Shown here one piece after another: positions 1-6,886 of a stretch of DNA of 62,770 nt; the first letter of the stretch is position 1; every line of letters starts with the position of its first letter. This stretch comes from Nitrospirota bacterium. GTDB taxonomy: Bacteria; Nitrospirota; Thermodesulfovibrionia; Thermodesulfovibrionales; JdFR-88. The stretch lies in NCBI GenBank assembly GCA_021813405.1, contig JAKAKS010000008.1, positions 1-62,770 on the forward strand, read 5' to 3'. The notes below the pieces were generated by a model. That model was not told the DNA's origin. It ran no database searches and saw only the letters and a list, made by a program, of their open reading frames with translations. The position numbers and the translations under genes are program-made.

Positions 1-2
1 TC

Positions 3-27
3 ATTCCCGCATGTCTTATGCGGGAAT
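3..27. repeat. REP-like palindrome
   Basis: A perfect 10-bp inverted repeat (ATTCCCGCAT / ATGCGGGAAT) with a 5-nt loop lies at 3-12 and 18-27 and is followed by CCAGCGACG. It resembles the widespread CGGGAATCC-type extragenic palindromes. It sits just upstream of the ~215 bp dispersed repeat, as a similar palindromic block does at the second copy. It is probably non-coding and may be a transcript end or REP element. The function is inferred only from its structure. Confidence 0.6.
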
Positions 28-89
28 CCAGCGACGTAGACTTTTCTTAGATGGTATCGCTTCTGTCATCTCTTGATACATTTGCCCGA

Positions 90-304
90 AGCCGGTTTGC
101 TTATCTATTTTTTTCGCGGGCGGTGTTTGCTCCGTTAGGCTCTCGTCTCGAAAGGCCCCGTTTTTTCAAATCCTGCGGCGCGGCTCAAACGATTACGGCA
201 AACGGCCAACGCCGCGCCGGGTTTTCAGTTGCAATAATGTGTCAGGCTCCGCCGGGACTCGGTCGGCCACTGCGCTCATTACCTACCCGCTTTGTCTGGG
301 TACG
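90..304 (+). repeat. Dispersed intergenic repeat, copy A
   Basis: About 215 bp shared in inverted orientation with 28151-28345. Two exact blocks anchor the match: 23 nt at 105-127 (equal to the reverse complement of 28302-28324) and 25 nt at 194-218 (reverse complement of 28213-28237). The block spacing is almost equal, 89 nt against 87 nt. Flanking parts are diverged but alignable, including a GCCCGCT/CCCGCTT-type segment and a GGGTACG end. It contains a long open frame (51-626), but I regard that as spurious because the similarity is nucleotide-level and both ends run into low-complexity DNA. No transposase is present, so it may be a MITE or a REP-associated element mobilised in trans. Confidence 0.75.
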
Positions 305-339
305 TCAAAGACTTAAAAATTACGACTCAAGGGAAAATG

Positions 340-422
340 GTCGCTGTCCCTATTTTTATTCTACCTATTTTTATTCTATTTTTTCCCTATTTTTTCCTAG
401 TCCCTATTTTTTCCTATTCATC
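340..422. repeat. Pyrimidine-rich imperfect tandem repeat
   Basis: The unit CCTATTTTTATT / CCCTATTTTTTCCTA is repeated about five times between 340 and 420. It makes a strongly T-rich, strand-asymmetric tract unlike the GC-rich surroundings. No gene is visible here, and the stretch from 305 to 633 holds nothing else recognisable except the -10 box of dtd. It may be decayed mobile-element DNA or a slippage-prone spacer. Confidence 0.6.
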
Positions 423-621
423 CGCCAATCATTTATACCATTTATGCCCAGTAGGAGGGGGACTCTAAACCAAGGCCCGAACCGTCAAAAGCGTCTCTTC
501 CCTGTGGAAACCTTCGGTTTTGCAGGCCGGGGCTATGCGGCACCTCCTGTGAGGATTAAACAGCAAATTCGGGTGGGGCAAGCCCCCGCCCTGCGCCCGT
601 CCCTGCAAATCGCCTTGCGGT

Positions 622-627
622 TATAAT
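622..627 (+). promoter_or_regulatory. -10 box of dtd, possibly leaderless
   Basis: A perfect TATAAT lies at 622-627, and the dtd ATG starts at 634, about where transcription from this box would begin. No Shine-Dalgarno sequence precedes the ATG. The -35 region is poor. If the box is real, the dtd message would be leaderless. This is sequence-based inference only. Confidence 0.4.
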
Positions 628-633
628 AACCCA

Positions 634-1077
634 ATGAAAGCCCTGATCCAGCGCGTCTCATCCGCGTCGGTGCGTGTGGAAAACAAAACCGTTTCCCGAA
701 TCGGCAAGGGGCTGCTTGTGCTGCTCTGCGTGGAAAAGGGCGACTCCGAAGCCGATGCCGCCATGCTTGCCGGCAAGGCCGCAAGGCTCCGGATATTTGA
801 AAATGCGGAAGGCAAGATGGGCCTTTCGGTGCTGGATATACATGGCGAGGCGCTCGTAATATCACAGTTCACGCTGGCGGCCGATATGTCAAAAGGCAAC
901 CGGCCTTCGTTTGAAAAGGCAGAAGCTCCGGAGAAGGCAAAACAATTGTATAAGCTTTTTGTGAAAGAGCTTTCAAGCGCCGGGGTTCCCGTGAAGGAAG
1001 GCGTTTTCGGTGCGCACATGGACGTGGCGCTTGTAAACGACGGCCCCGTTACCATCTGGCTTGAGACCGGGGAATAA
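634..1077 (+). CDS. dtd: D-aminoacyl-tRNA deacylase
   Basis: A 147-aa protein of full family length. DTD hydrolyses D-amino acids (and glycine from mischarged tRNA-Ala) off tRNAs in the cytoplasm, enforcing chirality in translation. Both family signature segments are present: SQFTL near residue 78 and the C-terminal NDGPVT (Gly-cisPro) near residue 135, which together form the active site at the dimer interface. The start begins MKALIQRVSSASV, the canonical N-terminus. The ATG follows a TATAAT box by 6 nt. The gene stands alone ahead of a minus-strand lipoprotein, with 56 bp between the stops. Confidence 0.95.
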   Translation: MKALIQRVSSASVRVENKTVSRIGKGLLVLLCVEKGDSEADAAMLAGKAARLRIFENAEGKMGLSVLDIHGEALVISQFTLAADMSKGNRPSFEKAEAPEKAKQLYKLFVKELSSAGVPVKEGVFGAHMDVALVNDGPVTIWLETGE

Positions 1078-1133
1078 GTGTTCAATTTGAGATTTGAAAT
1101 TCAGCTGCCCGGACGCACTGGCTGCAACTTTTT

Positions 1134-1568
1134 TTATGGAAACAGAGGCGGGCTGTACCTGTCTATCTGGCCGCATATCTGATGTGCCTGGTCGCTGTCG
1201 CTAAAATCCGTATCCGCCCAGTCTGTAACCTCCATTGAGTAATACCAGGGCTCGCCGTATTTTTCGGGAAGAAAATCGGAAACATAGATAACGTTTCCGT
1301 CCGTGCATCCTCCAACCGATGGCGCCTCGCTGCCGCATGGTATATCGGCATTTGTCACGATCACGTGGGGATAACCGCCCTGGGGATTGTTTCCGAGGTT
1401 TTGCAGGCATGCGCGTATTGCGTCCGTTTCCGATTGCAAAACCGCGTTTGCATCTGCATCCCCGCTCCAGACGATTTCATTTTGCGGAATGTTAAGCGGA
1501 TTGCCGGGGTCTTTTGCCCCGCATGCGGACAAAACGCAAACAAGAACAAGCAAGGCCGGGTATTTCAT
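1134..1568 (-). CDS. Predicted lipoprotein of unknown function
   Basis: 144 aa. The N-terminus is a lipoprotein signal peptide, a hydrophobic stretch ending in the lipobox LSAC with the lipidated Cys at residue 16, so the mature protein is probably membrane anchored in the periplasm. The mature part has several cysteines (near residues 54, 78, 87 and 132) that could form disulfides, and an acidic tail. I do not recognise the family. A segment near residue 110 (MEVTDWADTD) sits where some similar small lipoproteins carry HExxH, but no such motif exists here. It is transcribed convergently with dtd. The 306 bp upstream (1569-1874) contains no other gene that I can support. Confidence 0.65.
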   Translation of the reverse strand: MKYPALLVLVCVLSACGAKDPGNPLNIPQNEIVWSGDADANAVLQSETDAIRACLQNLGNNPQGGYPHVIVTNADIPCGSEAPSVGGCTDGNVIYVSDFLPEKYGEPWYYSMEVTDWADTDFSDSDQAHQICGQIDRYSPPLFP

Positions 1569-1874
1569 TTCCCCTCGTCTCCTTGTCTGCTACGATTTAC
1601 TCCCTTTTTCGCTTCAGAATCAATTGTGAGATAGGTTCTGGATAAAACTGGCTACCCGGAAAATTGCAATCCATGTGCCCGGCTTTTTTTGAAGTGAAAT
1701 CAGCGGTTTGTCATTTGAAACAGACGTGGGGACCTTTTCATCGGGTAAAAAGGAAACATAGTGCTTATTTGTGATGGCTATTCAGGATACATGGGCCCCC
1801 GTGAACTCCAGGGCCGGTTTCAGTTGTTTTAATTGCGGTGCAAAAGGAAATTGCGGGGATGCGCAGTCAAGGCC

Positions 1875-2297
1875 TTATTTTACGATTACCACGCTACAGG
1901 GCGCCTCTGCCGCCACCCTTCTGGATACGGACCCAAGCAGCAGCCCTCCCAGCATCGATTTACCCGTATGCCCCACCACGATAAGGTCACAGTTTTTCTC
2001 GCCGGCGAACTTCACTATCCGCTCTGCCGGGTGGCCCACTGTAACAACCGTCCGGACCGCGATATTCTTTGCCTTCGCCTTTTCAGCCAGCCCTTTTAAT
2101 ACTGCCTCAAACTGTTTGGAGGCCGAGTCTACAAGGGAATCCGTTTCAACCAGGTACAGCGATTCCGGCGGCTGGACTACCGCGAGCAGATGGATAAGCG
2201 GTGCGGCGTTGCATGCGGCAGCCATATCAAGCGCAAAATCAAACGCTTCGAAAGATTTGGGCGAGCCGTCGATGGCTACAAGCATGTTCTTTATCAA
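1875..2297 (-). CDS. Universal stress protein UspA family
   Basis: About 140 aa, a single Usp domain. The N-terminal strand NMLVAIDGSPKS and the C-terminal nucleotide-binding loop VVGHTGKSMLGGLLLGSVSRRV match the G-2x-G-9x-G(S/T) ATP-binding signature of the ATP-binding Usp subgroup. Start choice: a TTG at 2297 sits 6 nt after AAGGAGGCCTGGA and gives M-I-K-N-M-L-V-A-I-D, the usual Usp N-terminus. The ATG four codons later (2285) is the alternative, and longer upstream frames are not Usp-like. It is probably cytoplasmic and stress-linked. No operon partner is visible. Confidence 0.88.
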   Translation of the reverse strand: MIKNMLVAIDGSPKSFEAFDFALDMAAACNAAPLIHLLAVVQPPESLYLVETDSLVDSASKQFEAVLKGLAEKAKAKNIAVRTVVTVGHPAERIVKFAGEKNCDLIVVGHTGKSMLGGLLLGSVSRRVAAEAPCSVVIVK

Positions 2298-2445
2298 TCC
2301 AGGCCTCCTTGGGTGGTGCTGCCTTGAAAACGTCAATAAGATAGCAGTACGCAGGCCCCTGCGTCAACCTGGAAGGCCTTGACACGGCATGGCCGATAGG
2401 TTAGTTTCAAATCAATCCGCAAATGAAAGAGTGAAGGAGAATAAA

Positions 2446-2859
2446 ATGCCCAATGTGAAAGTGAGATTCGAAGGCGGTATGAGGTTTGTTGGGGAATGCG
2501 AGGGCGGCAACGTGATAATGGATGCCCCCACGCAGGCAGGCGGGACCGGAGGGCCCACTCCCATGAACGTGCTGCTGGCCGCCCTGGGAGGGTGCACCGG
2601 GATGGACGTAATATCCATATTAAGGAAGAAGCGGGCCGAAGTGACAGGGTTTGAGATGAATATAGAGGGGCAGAGGGCCGCCGAGCACCCGAAGAAATAC
2701 ACGGGCATCAATATCGAATTTGTCTTGAAAGGCAAAGGGCTTAAAAAAGAGGACGTGGAAAGGGCGATAGAGCTTTCCATGGACAAATACTGCTCCGTGA
2801 AGGCCACCATAGAAGGGGGTGCGTCCAAGGTCAGTCACAGCTACCGGATAGAAGAGTGA
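2446..2859 (+). CDS. OsmC family protein
   Basis: 137 aa, OsmC/Ohr fold. The conserved central helix GGCTGMDVISILRKKR carries the first family cysteine (near residue 48), and DKYCSVKATIEGG near the C-terminus carries the second. In peroxidatic OsmC/Ohr proteins this Cys pair reduces organic hydroperoxides. Members of this shorter YhfA-like branch are less well characterised, so the exact substrate is unclear. The start is the ATG at 2446 because GAAGGAGA precedes it by 5 nt. An in-frame ATG at 2389 lacks both a Shine-Dalgarno and homologous sequence. The stop TGA overlaps the pgpA start (TGATG), implying translational coupling. Confidence 0.88.
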   Translation: MPNVKVRFEGGMRFVGECEGGNVIMDAPTQAGGTGGPTPMNVLLAALGGCTGMDVISILRKKRAEVTGFEMNIEGQRAAEHPKKYTGINIEFVLKGKGLKKEDVERAIELSMDKYCSVKATIEGGASKVSHSYRIEE

Positions 2860-3335
2860 TGCCGGGGGAAAAATCCTCACGCCCGCTTAAATGGACGGCC
2901 ACGCTGCTGGGGCTTGGGTATGTGCCGTTTGCCCCCGGGACGGTCGGCACGGCGGCTGCGGCCATATTTACATGGGCCGCAAGGCCGGGCATGTATGCGC
3001 TTCCTGCTATCGCGGTAATAATAACCGTGTTCGGGGCTGTTGCGGCCGGGAACGCCGAAAAGGAGCTTGGGAAAGACTCCAGCCGGATAATAATAGACGA
3101 GGTTGCGGGTTATCTGGTGACGGTTTTGTTCCTGCCGCTTTCGCTTGGCGTAATAATATGGGCATTTGTCCTTTTCAGGCTTTTCGATATTCTGAAACCG
3201 CCGCCCATTAACCTGCTGGAGCGGCTTCCGGGCGGGATTGGGGTAATGGCGGACGATATAGGGGCCGGAGTGTTTGCTAATATCGTCCTAAGGGCCGCAA
3301 CACTGTATTGGGGGGCCCGGCTTGGAATCGGTTAG
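2859..3335 (+). CDS. pgpA: Phosphatidylglycerophosphatase A
   Basis: 158 aa integral membrane enzyme of the PgpA family. It removes the phosphate from phosphatidylglycerophosphate to give phosphatidylglycerol at the inner membrane. Diagnostic segments are GYVPFAPGTVGT near the N-terminus, IIIDEVAGYLVT mid-protein (acidic metal/phosphate site), and FRLFDILKPPPI followed by GGIGVMADDIGAG. About four hydrophobic segments are visible. The ATG at 2859 overlaps the osmC stop; a GTG one codon earlier is possible. The 3' end overlaps the thpR start by 14 bp, so osmC-pgpA-thpR are packed as one unit. Confidence 0.93.
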   Translation: MPGEKSSRPLKWTATLLGLGYVPFAPGTVGTAAAAIFTWAARPGMYALPAIAVIITVFGAVAAGNAEKELGKDSSRIIIDEVAGYLVTVLFLPLSLGVIIWAFVLFRLFDILKPPPINLLERLPGGIGVMADDIGAGVFANIVLRAATLYWGARLGIG

Positions 3336-3918
3336 GTCTTTCATTGCGGTGGAATTGCCTGATGATGTACGGCAGGAGATATACCGGCAGATGGAGCAAT
3401 TGAGGGCGCTGGCCGGCCGCCTGGTAAAATGGACCCCTGCCGGAAACCTTCATGCCACCATGAAGTTCCTTGGCCCCGTGCCCCTGGATAAAATCGATGA
3501 ATTGCATGAGCTGTTAAAAGGGGCTGTCTCCGGTTTCTCCCCCTTTCATCTGGAGGCGCACGGGACGGGCGCGTTTCCGGGCGGCAAATTCCCAAGGGTG
3601 TTATGGGTGGGGCTCAAGGGGCCGTCTTATGAAACCCTCAGTAGTTTAAGAGACAGTATTGAAGACGCCTGCGAAAAGGCCGGGTTTGAGCGTGAGACAT
3701 CCGCTTTCAAGGCGCATATCACGCTAGGCAGGGTGAGGCCGGAAGGGATGAAAGACCGCAGGGCTTTGGCCGGGCTGACGGAAGGGCTTGCTACCCTTCA
3801 GGCACACTCTTTTGGTATGATAGAAATCGGAAAAATAACGCTCATGAAGAGCGTTTTGAAGCCCGGCGGGCCTGAATATTCCTTGCTTAAAGAAATATAC
3901 CTGGGCCGGCAAGGATAA
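3322..3918 (+). CDS. thpR: RNA 2',3'-cyclic phosphodiesterase (2'-5' RNA ligase family)
   Basis: 198 aa, a two-lobed 2H phosphoesterase. Both catalytic HxT motifs are present: HATMKFLG near residue 51 and HITLGRV near residue 130. ThpR opens 2',3'-cyclic phosphate ends of RNA and in vitro can join tRNA halves. Translation starts at a TTG at 3322 inside the end of pgpA and gives MESVRSFIAVELPDD, the normal family N-terminus. It directly precedes recA, a synteny seen in many bacteria that have pgpA, cinA or thpR before recA. Confidence 0.93.
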   Translation: MESVRSFIAVELPDDVRQEIYRQMEQLRALAGRLVKWTPAGNLHATMKFLGPVPLDKIDELHELLKGAVSGFSPFHLEAHGTGAFPGGKFPRVLWVGLKGPSYETLSSLRDSIEDACEKAGFERETSAFKAHITLGRVRPEGMKDRRALAGLTEGLATLQAHSFGMIEIGKITLMKSVLKPGGPEYSLLKEIYLGRQG

Positions 3919-3951
3919 CACATGGGGGAATACCCAAGAGAGGTGGACCAG

Positions 3952-4962
3952 ATGAGCAAGGACAGGACGAAGGCGCTGGAGATGGCCATAGCCCAGATAG
4001 AGCGCAATTTCGGCAAGGGCGCCATCATGAAGCTGGGCGCCCAGGGGGCGGCTGAGGCCGCGCAGGTGATCCCTACCGGGTCCATTATGCTGGACGTGGC
4101 CACCGGAATCGGCGGGTTCCCAAGGGGCAGGGTGGTTGAGATATACGGGCCGGAATCATCAGGCAAGACCACGCTTGCGCTATCCGCGATAGCCCAGGCC
4201 CAGAAGGCGGGCGGGGTTGCGGCTTTTGTGGACGCCGAGCATGCACTGGATGTAAATTACGCCGCCAAGCTTGGTGTGAACATAGAGGAATTATTAATAT
4301 CCCAGCCCGATACCGGTGAGCAGGGGCTTGAAGTGGCCGAAACACTGGTAAGAAGCGGTGCGGTGGACATAGTGGTAATAGACTCAGTTGCCGCCCTTGT
4401 CCCCAAGGCGGAAATCGAAGGGGACATGGGGGACTCGCTTCCGGGGCTTCAGGCAAGGCTGATGAGCCAGGCGTTAAGGAAGCTGACAGCGGCGATAGCC
4501 AAATCCTTTACCACCGTTATCTTTATAAACCAGATAAGGATGAAAATTGGGGTGATGTTTGGCAATCCCGAAACCACCACCGGGGGAAACGCCCTTAAAT
4601 TCTACGCCTCGATGAGGCTGGACATAAGGAAGATAGAGAGCCTGAAGGACAACCAGGAGGCTGTGGGCGGACGCGTAAGGGTTAAGGTGGTTAAAAACAA
4701 AATGGCCCCGCCTTTCAAGCAGGCCGAGTTCGATATCTACTTCAATGAAGGCATATCCAGGACCGGGGAGATCATAGATCTGGGCGTGGAAAAAAGCCTG
4801 ATAGAGAAGTCCGGCGCCTGGTACAGCTACGCAGGGCAGAGAATAGGGCAGGGCAGGGAAAACGCCAAGGAATTTCTTAAAACCCATCCGGAGGCCGCGG
4901 CCGAGATCGAGGAGAAACTTCTCGAATCAATAGTGCCCGGAAGGCGCAGTGGAGATAAATGA
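3952..4962 (+). CDS. recA: Recombinase RecA
   Basis: 336 aa. RecA polymerises on single-stranded DNA, drives strand exchange and triggers the SOS response. It shows the N-terminal [17 protein letters not shown], Walker [12 protein letters not shown], Walker [13 protein letters not shown]-binding loop L2 [16 protein letters not shown] and the C-terminal domain. The start is placed at the ATG at 3952 ([10 protein letters not shown]), which is preceded by AGAGGTGG. An upstream in-frame ATG at 3922 adds ten residues that do not look like RecA. No clear SOS operator is seen upstream, and the gene probably depends on transcription from the osmC-pgpA-thpR unit. Its last 14 bp overlap pilT. Confidence 0.97.
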   Translation: MSKDRTKALEMAIAQIERNFGKGAIMKLGAQGAAEAAQVIPTGSIMLDVATGIGGFPRGRVVEIYGPESSGKTTLALSAIAQAQKAGGVAAFVDAEHALDVNYAAKLGVNIEELLISQPDTGEQGLEVAETLVRSGAVDIVVIDSVAALVPKAEIEGDMGDSLPGLQARLMSQALRKLTAAIAKSFTTVIFINQIRMKIGVMFGNPETTTGGNALKFYASMRLDIRKIESLKDNQEAVGGRVRVKVVKNKMAPPFKQAEFDIYFNEGISRTGEIIDLGVEKSLIEKSGAWYSYAGQRIGQGRENAKEFLKTHPEAAAEIEEKLLESIVPGRRSGDK

Positions 4963-6082
4963 TCTTTTAAAGAAGGCCGTTGATGCGGGCGCGTCGGACC
5001 TGCACATAAAAGTAGGCAGTCCGCCGGTTGCCAGGATAAACGGCATATTGAAACCGATTGATGAAACCCGCCTGACCAGGGAAGAGGCCCTCAGGCTGGC
5101 CTTGTCCGTGATGAGCCCCACCCAGAAAGAGACCTACAAAAAAGAGCTTGATATAGACTTTGCCCATAGCGTGCCGGGGCTGGGGCGGTTCAGGTGCAGC
5201 GCGTTTCTCCAGCGCGGGGCCGTGGGCATAGTGTTCAGGGTCATCCCGACAAGAATACCTGATTTTGACGAACTGAATCTCCCCGATGTGCTGAGGAAGC
5301 TTGCCGCCGAGGAGAGGGGGATGGTGCTGGTCACAGGCACAACCGGAAGCGGCAAATCCACTACGCTTGCCGCGCTGATAGACCAGATCAATGCCACAAA
5401 GACGGTCAATATAATAACCATCGAGGACCCGGTGGAGTACCTTCACAGGGACAAGAAAAGCCTGATCAACCAGCGCGAGATTGGTGCGGACGCCAGGAGT
5501 TTTGCAAAAGCGCTGAGGGCTGCGCTCCGCCAGGACCCGGACGTGATACTGGTGGGCGAGATGAGGGACTTCGACACCATCCAGACGGCGCTGATGGCCG
5601 CTGAAACGGGCCACCTTGTCCTAAGCACGCTTCACACCCTGGATGCCCCGGAGACCATAAACAGGATAATCTCGTTCTTCCCTCCTTATTACCAGCAGCA
5701 GGTGAGGGTGCAGCTTGCCACGGTGCTCAAGGGGATAGTATCGATGAGGCTTGTGCCCAAGCCCGATGGCAAGGGCAGGGTGCCCGCAGTGGAGGTGATG
5801 CTGGCCACCGCTACGGTAAAAGACTGCATAATGGACCCGGCAAAAACAAAATTCCTGCCGGACGTGATAGCGCAAGGCAATGTCCATTACGCCATGCAGA
5901 CGTTTGACCAGTCCCTTTTCAGTCTTTTAAAACAGGGGCTTGTGACGCAGGATGACGCCTTGAGGAATGCCAGCAACCCGGACGATTTCATGCTTAAATT
6001 GCGGGGCGTGCATAATACTGCGGAGACCTTCGACCAGAAAAAGGGCGGCGACGACCCCCTGGTTGAAAGATTTGCAAAGTAA
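4949..6082 (+). CDS. pilT: Type IV pilus retraction ATPase PilT
   Basis: 377 aa, GspE/PilT secretion ATPase. PilT is the cytoplasmic hexameric motor that depolymerises type IV pili for twitching motility. Visible features are an N-terminal domain with [12 protein letters not shown], Walker [10 protein letters not shown], the Asp box ITIEDPVEY, Walker [11 protein letters not shown], and the His box [15 protein letters not shown]. The C-terminal extension is somewhat longer than in PilT of about 345 aa, so the paralogue PilU is an alternative. It starts at GTG 4949 within the end of recA. The window has no other pilus gene. Confidence 0.93.
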   Translation: MEINDLLKKAVDAGASDLHIKVGSPPVARINGILKPIDETRLTREEALRLALSVMSPTQKETYKKELDIDFAHSVPGLGRFRCSAFLQRGAVGIVFRVIPTRIPDFDELNLPDVLRKLAAEERGMVLVTGTTGSGKSTTLAALIDQINATKTVNIITIEDPVEYLHRDKKSLINQREIGADARSFAKALRAALRQDPDVILVGEMRDFDTIQTALMAAETGHLVLSTLHTLDAPETINRIISFFPPYYQQQVRVQLATVLKGIVSMRLVPKPDGKGRVPAVEVMLATATVKDCIMDPAKTKFLPDVIAQGNVHYAMQTFDQSLFSLLKQGLVTQDDALRNASNPDDFMLKLRGVHNTAETFDQKKGGDDPLVERFAK

Positions 6083-6084
6083 AA

Positions 6085-6537
6085 ATGTCTTCGGGTGCGT
6101 TCCGGTATGCCCTGCGGCTTTTAAGTTACAGGGGCAGAAGCAGGGCGGAGCTCCAGAAAAAACTGGCCGGAAAAGGTTTTGGGCCGCAGGAGGCCGGCGA
6201 GGCCCTCAGCAGGCTGGAAGCGCTGGGGTATATAGATGACAGCGCTCTGGCCGAATCGCTTTCCGGGCAGGCGCGTGAGCGCAAGCTGCTTGGCAGGCGG
6301 GCGGCAGCTGCCTTTATGGCGGCGCGCGGGGTGCCAAAGGGGATAACCCAGAGCGCGCTTGAGGATTATGACGAACTGCCCGGCGCCCTGAAGCTTGCCG
6401 GAAAGAAGCTCAGGGCCATGGATGGCCTTGCCCCTGAAGTACAGGCCAGGCGGCTTTCAGGCGCCCTTGCAAGGCGGGGCTATTCAACGCAAACTATAAG
6501 AAAAGTCTTTTCAACAAGGAGGATTTCAGATGAATAA
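6085..6537 (+). CDS. recX: Regulatory protein RecX
   Basis: 150 aa made of three-helix RecX repeats, with the hallmark RYALRLLSYRGRSRAELQ near the start and GYIDDSALAESL. RecX binds RecA filaments and inhibits their growth. Its place two genes after recA, with pilT between, fits the family. It starts 2 nt after the pilT stop and overlaps the next gene by 8 bp, so it is part of the same operon. The C-terminal RGYSTQTIRKVF matches the family end. Confidence 0.92.
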   Translation: MSSGAFRYALRLLSYRGRSRAELQKKLAGKGFGPQEAGEALSRLEALGYIDDSALAESLSGQARERKLLGRRAAAAFMAARGVPKGITQSALEDYDELPGALKLAGKKLRAMDGLAPEVQARRLSGALARRGYSTQTIRKVFSTRRISDE

Positions 6538-6886
6538 AGCAATTGCGGCAGCCGCTCTTGTTGCGGCCATATTTCTGGCCGGGTGCCAGACCGAGGTGCG
6601 GTATTCGCCTTCGGAGATATCCAGATATCCGGCGGATGTGCAGGCCCATATCCGGGCTGGCGAGGTCACGATGGGCATGACGCCTGACGAGGTGCGGTTT
6701 GCCTGGGGCTCTCCTTCCGACATTAACGTGCAAACCCCCGCTGCCAACGGTGACATGAGGGAGCAATGGATATACAAGGACATCGCTTCCAGCACAACCC
6801 TGCAGTTTACAGCTGGCAAGGTAACCGAGATGAGTTCTTCCGGCATAAGCGGTAAAAAATTCGTGGAGCCTAAATCGGGGCAATGA
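6530..6886 (+). CDS. Small BamE/SmpA-like lipoprotein
   Basis: 118 aa. It has a lipoprotein signal peptide ending FLAGC with the lipidated Cys near residue 19. The mature domain contains MGMTPDEVRFAWGSPSDIN, the motif shared by BamE/SmpA/OmlA-type outer-membrane lipoproteins, in which a helix pair packs on a small beta-sheet. BamE itself assists beta-barrel assembly, but the similarity here is only to this fold motif, so the function is unproven. It has a good AAGGAGG site 7 nt before the ATG. It overlaps recX upstream and alaS downstream (ATGA), so all three are translationally coupled. Confidence 0.8.
   Translation: MNKAIAAAALVAAIFLAGCQTEVRYSPSEISRYPADVQAHIRAGEVTMGMTPDEVRFAWGSPSDINVQTPAANGDMREQWIYKDIASSTTLQFTAGKVTEMSSSGISGKKFVEPKSGQ

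Noticed and set aside
51-626. 191-codon open frame over the 5' intergenic region
   Set aside because: It runs through a palindrome, a dispersed repeat and low-complexity T-rich DNA, lacks a ribosome site, and the match to the other copy is at nucleotide level.
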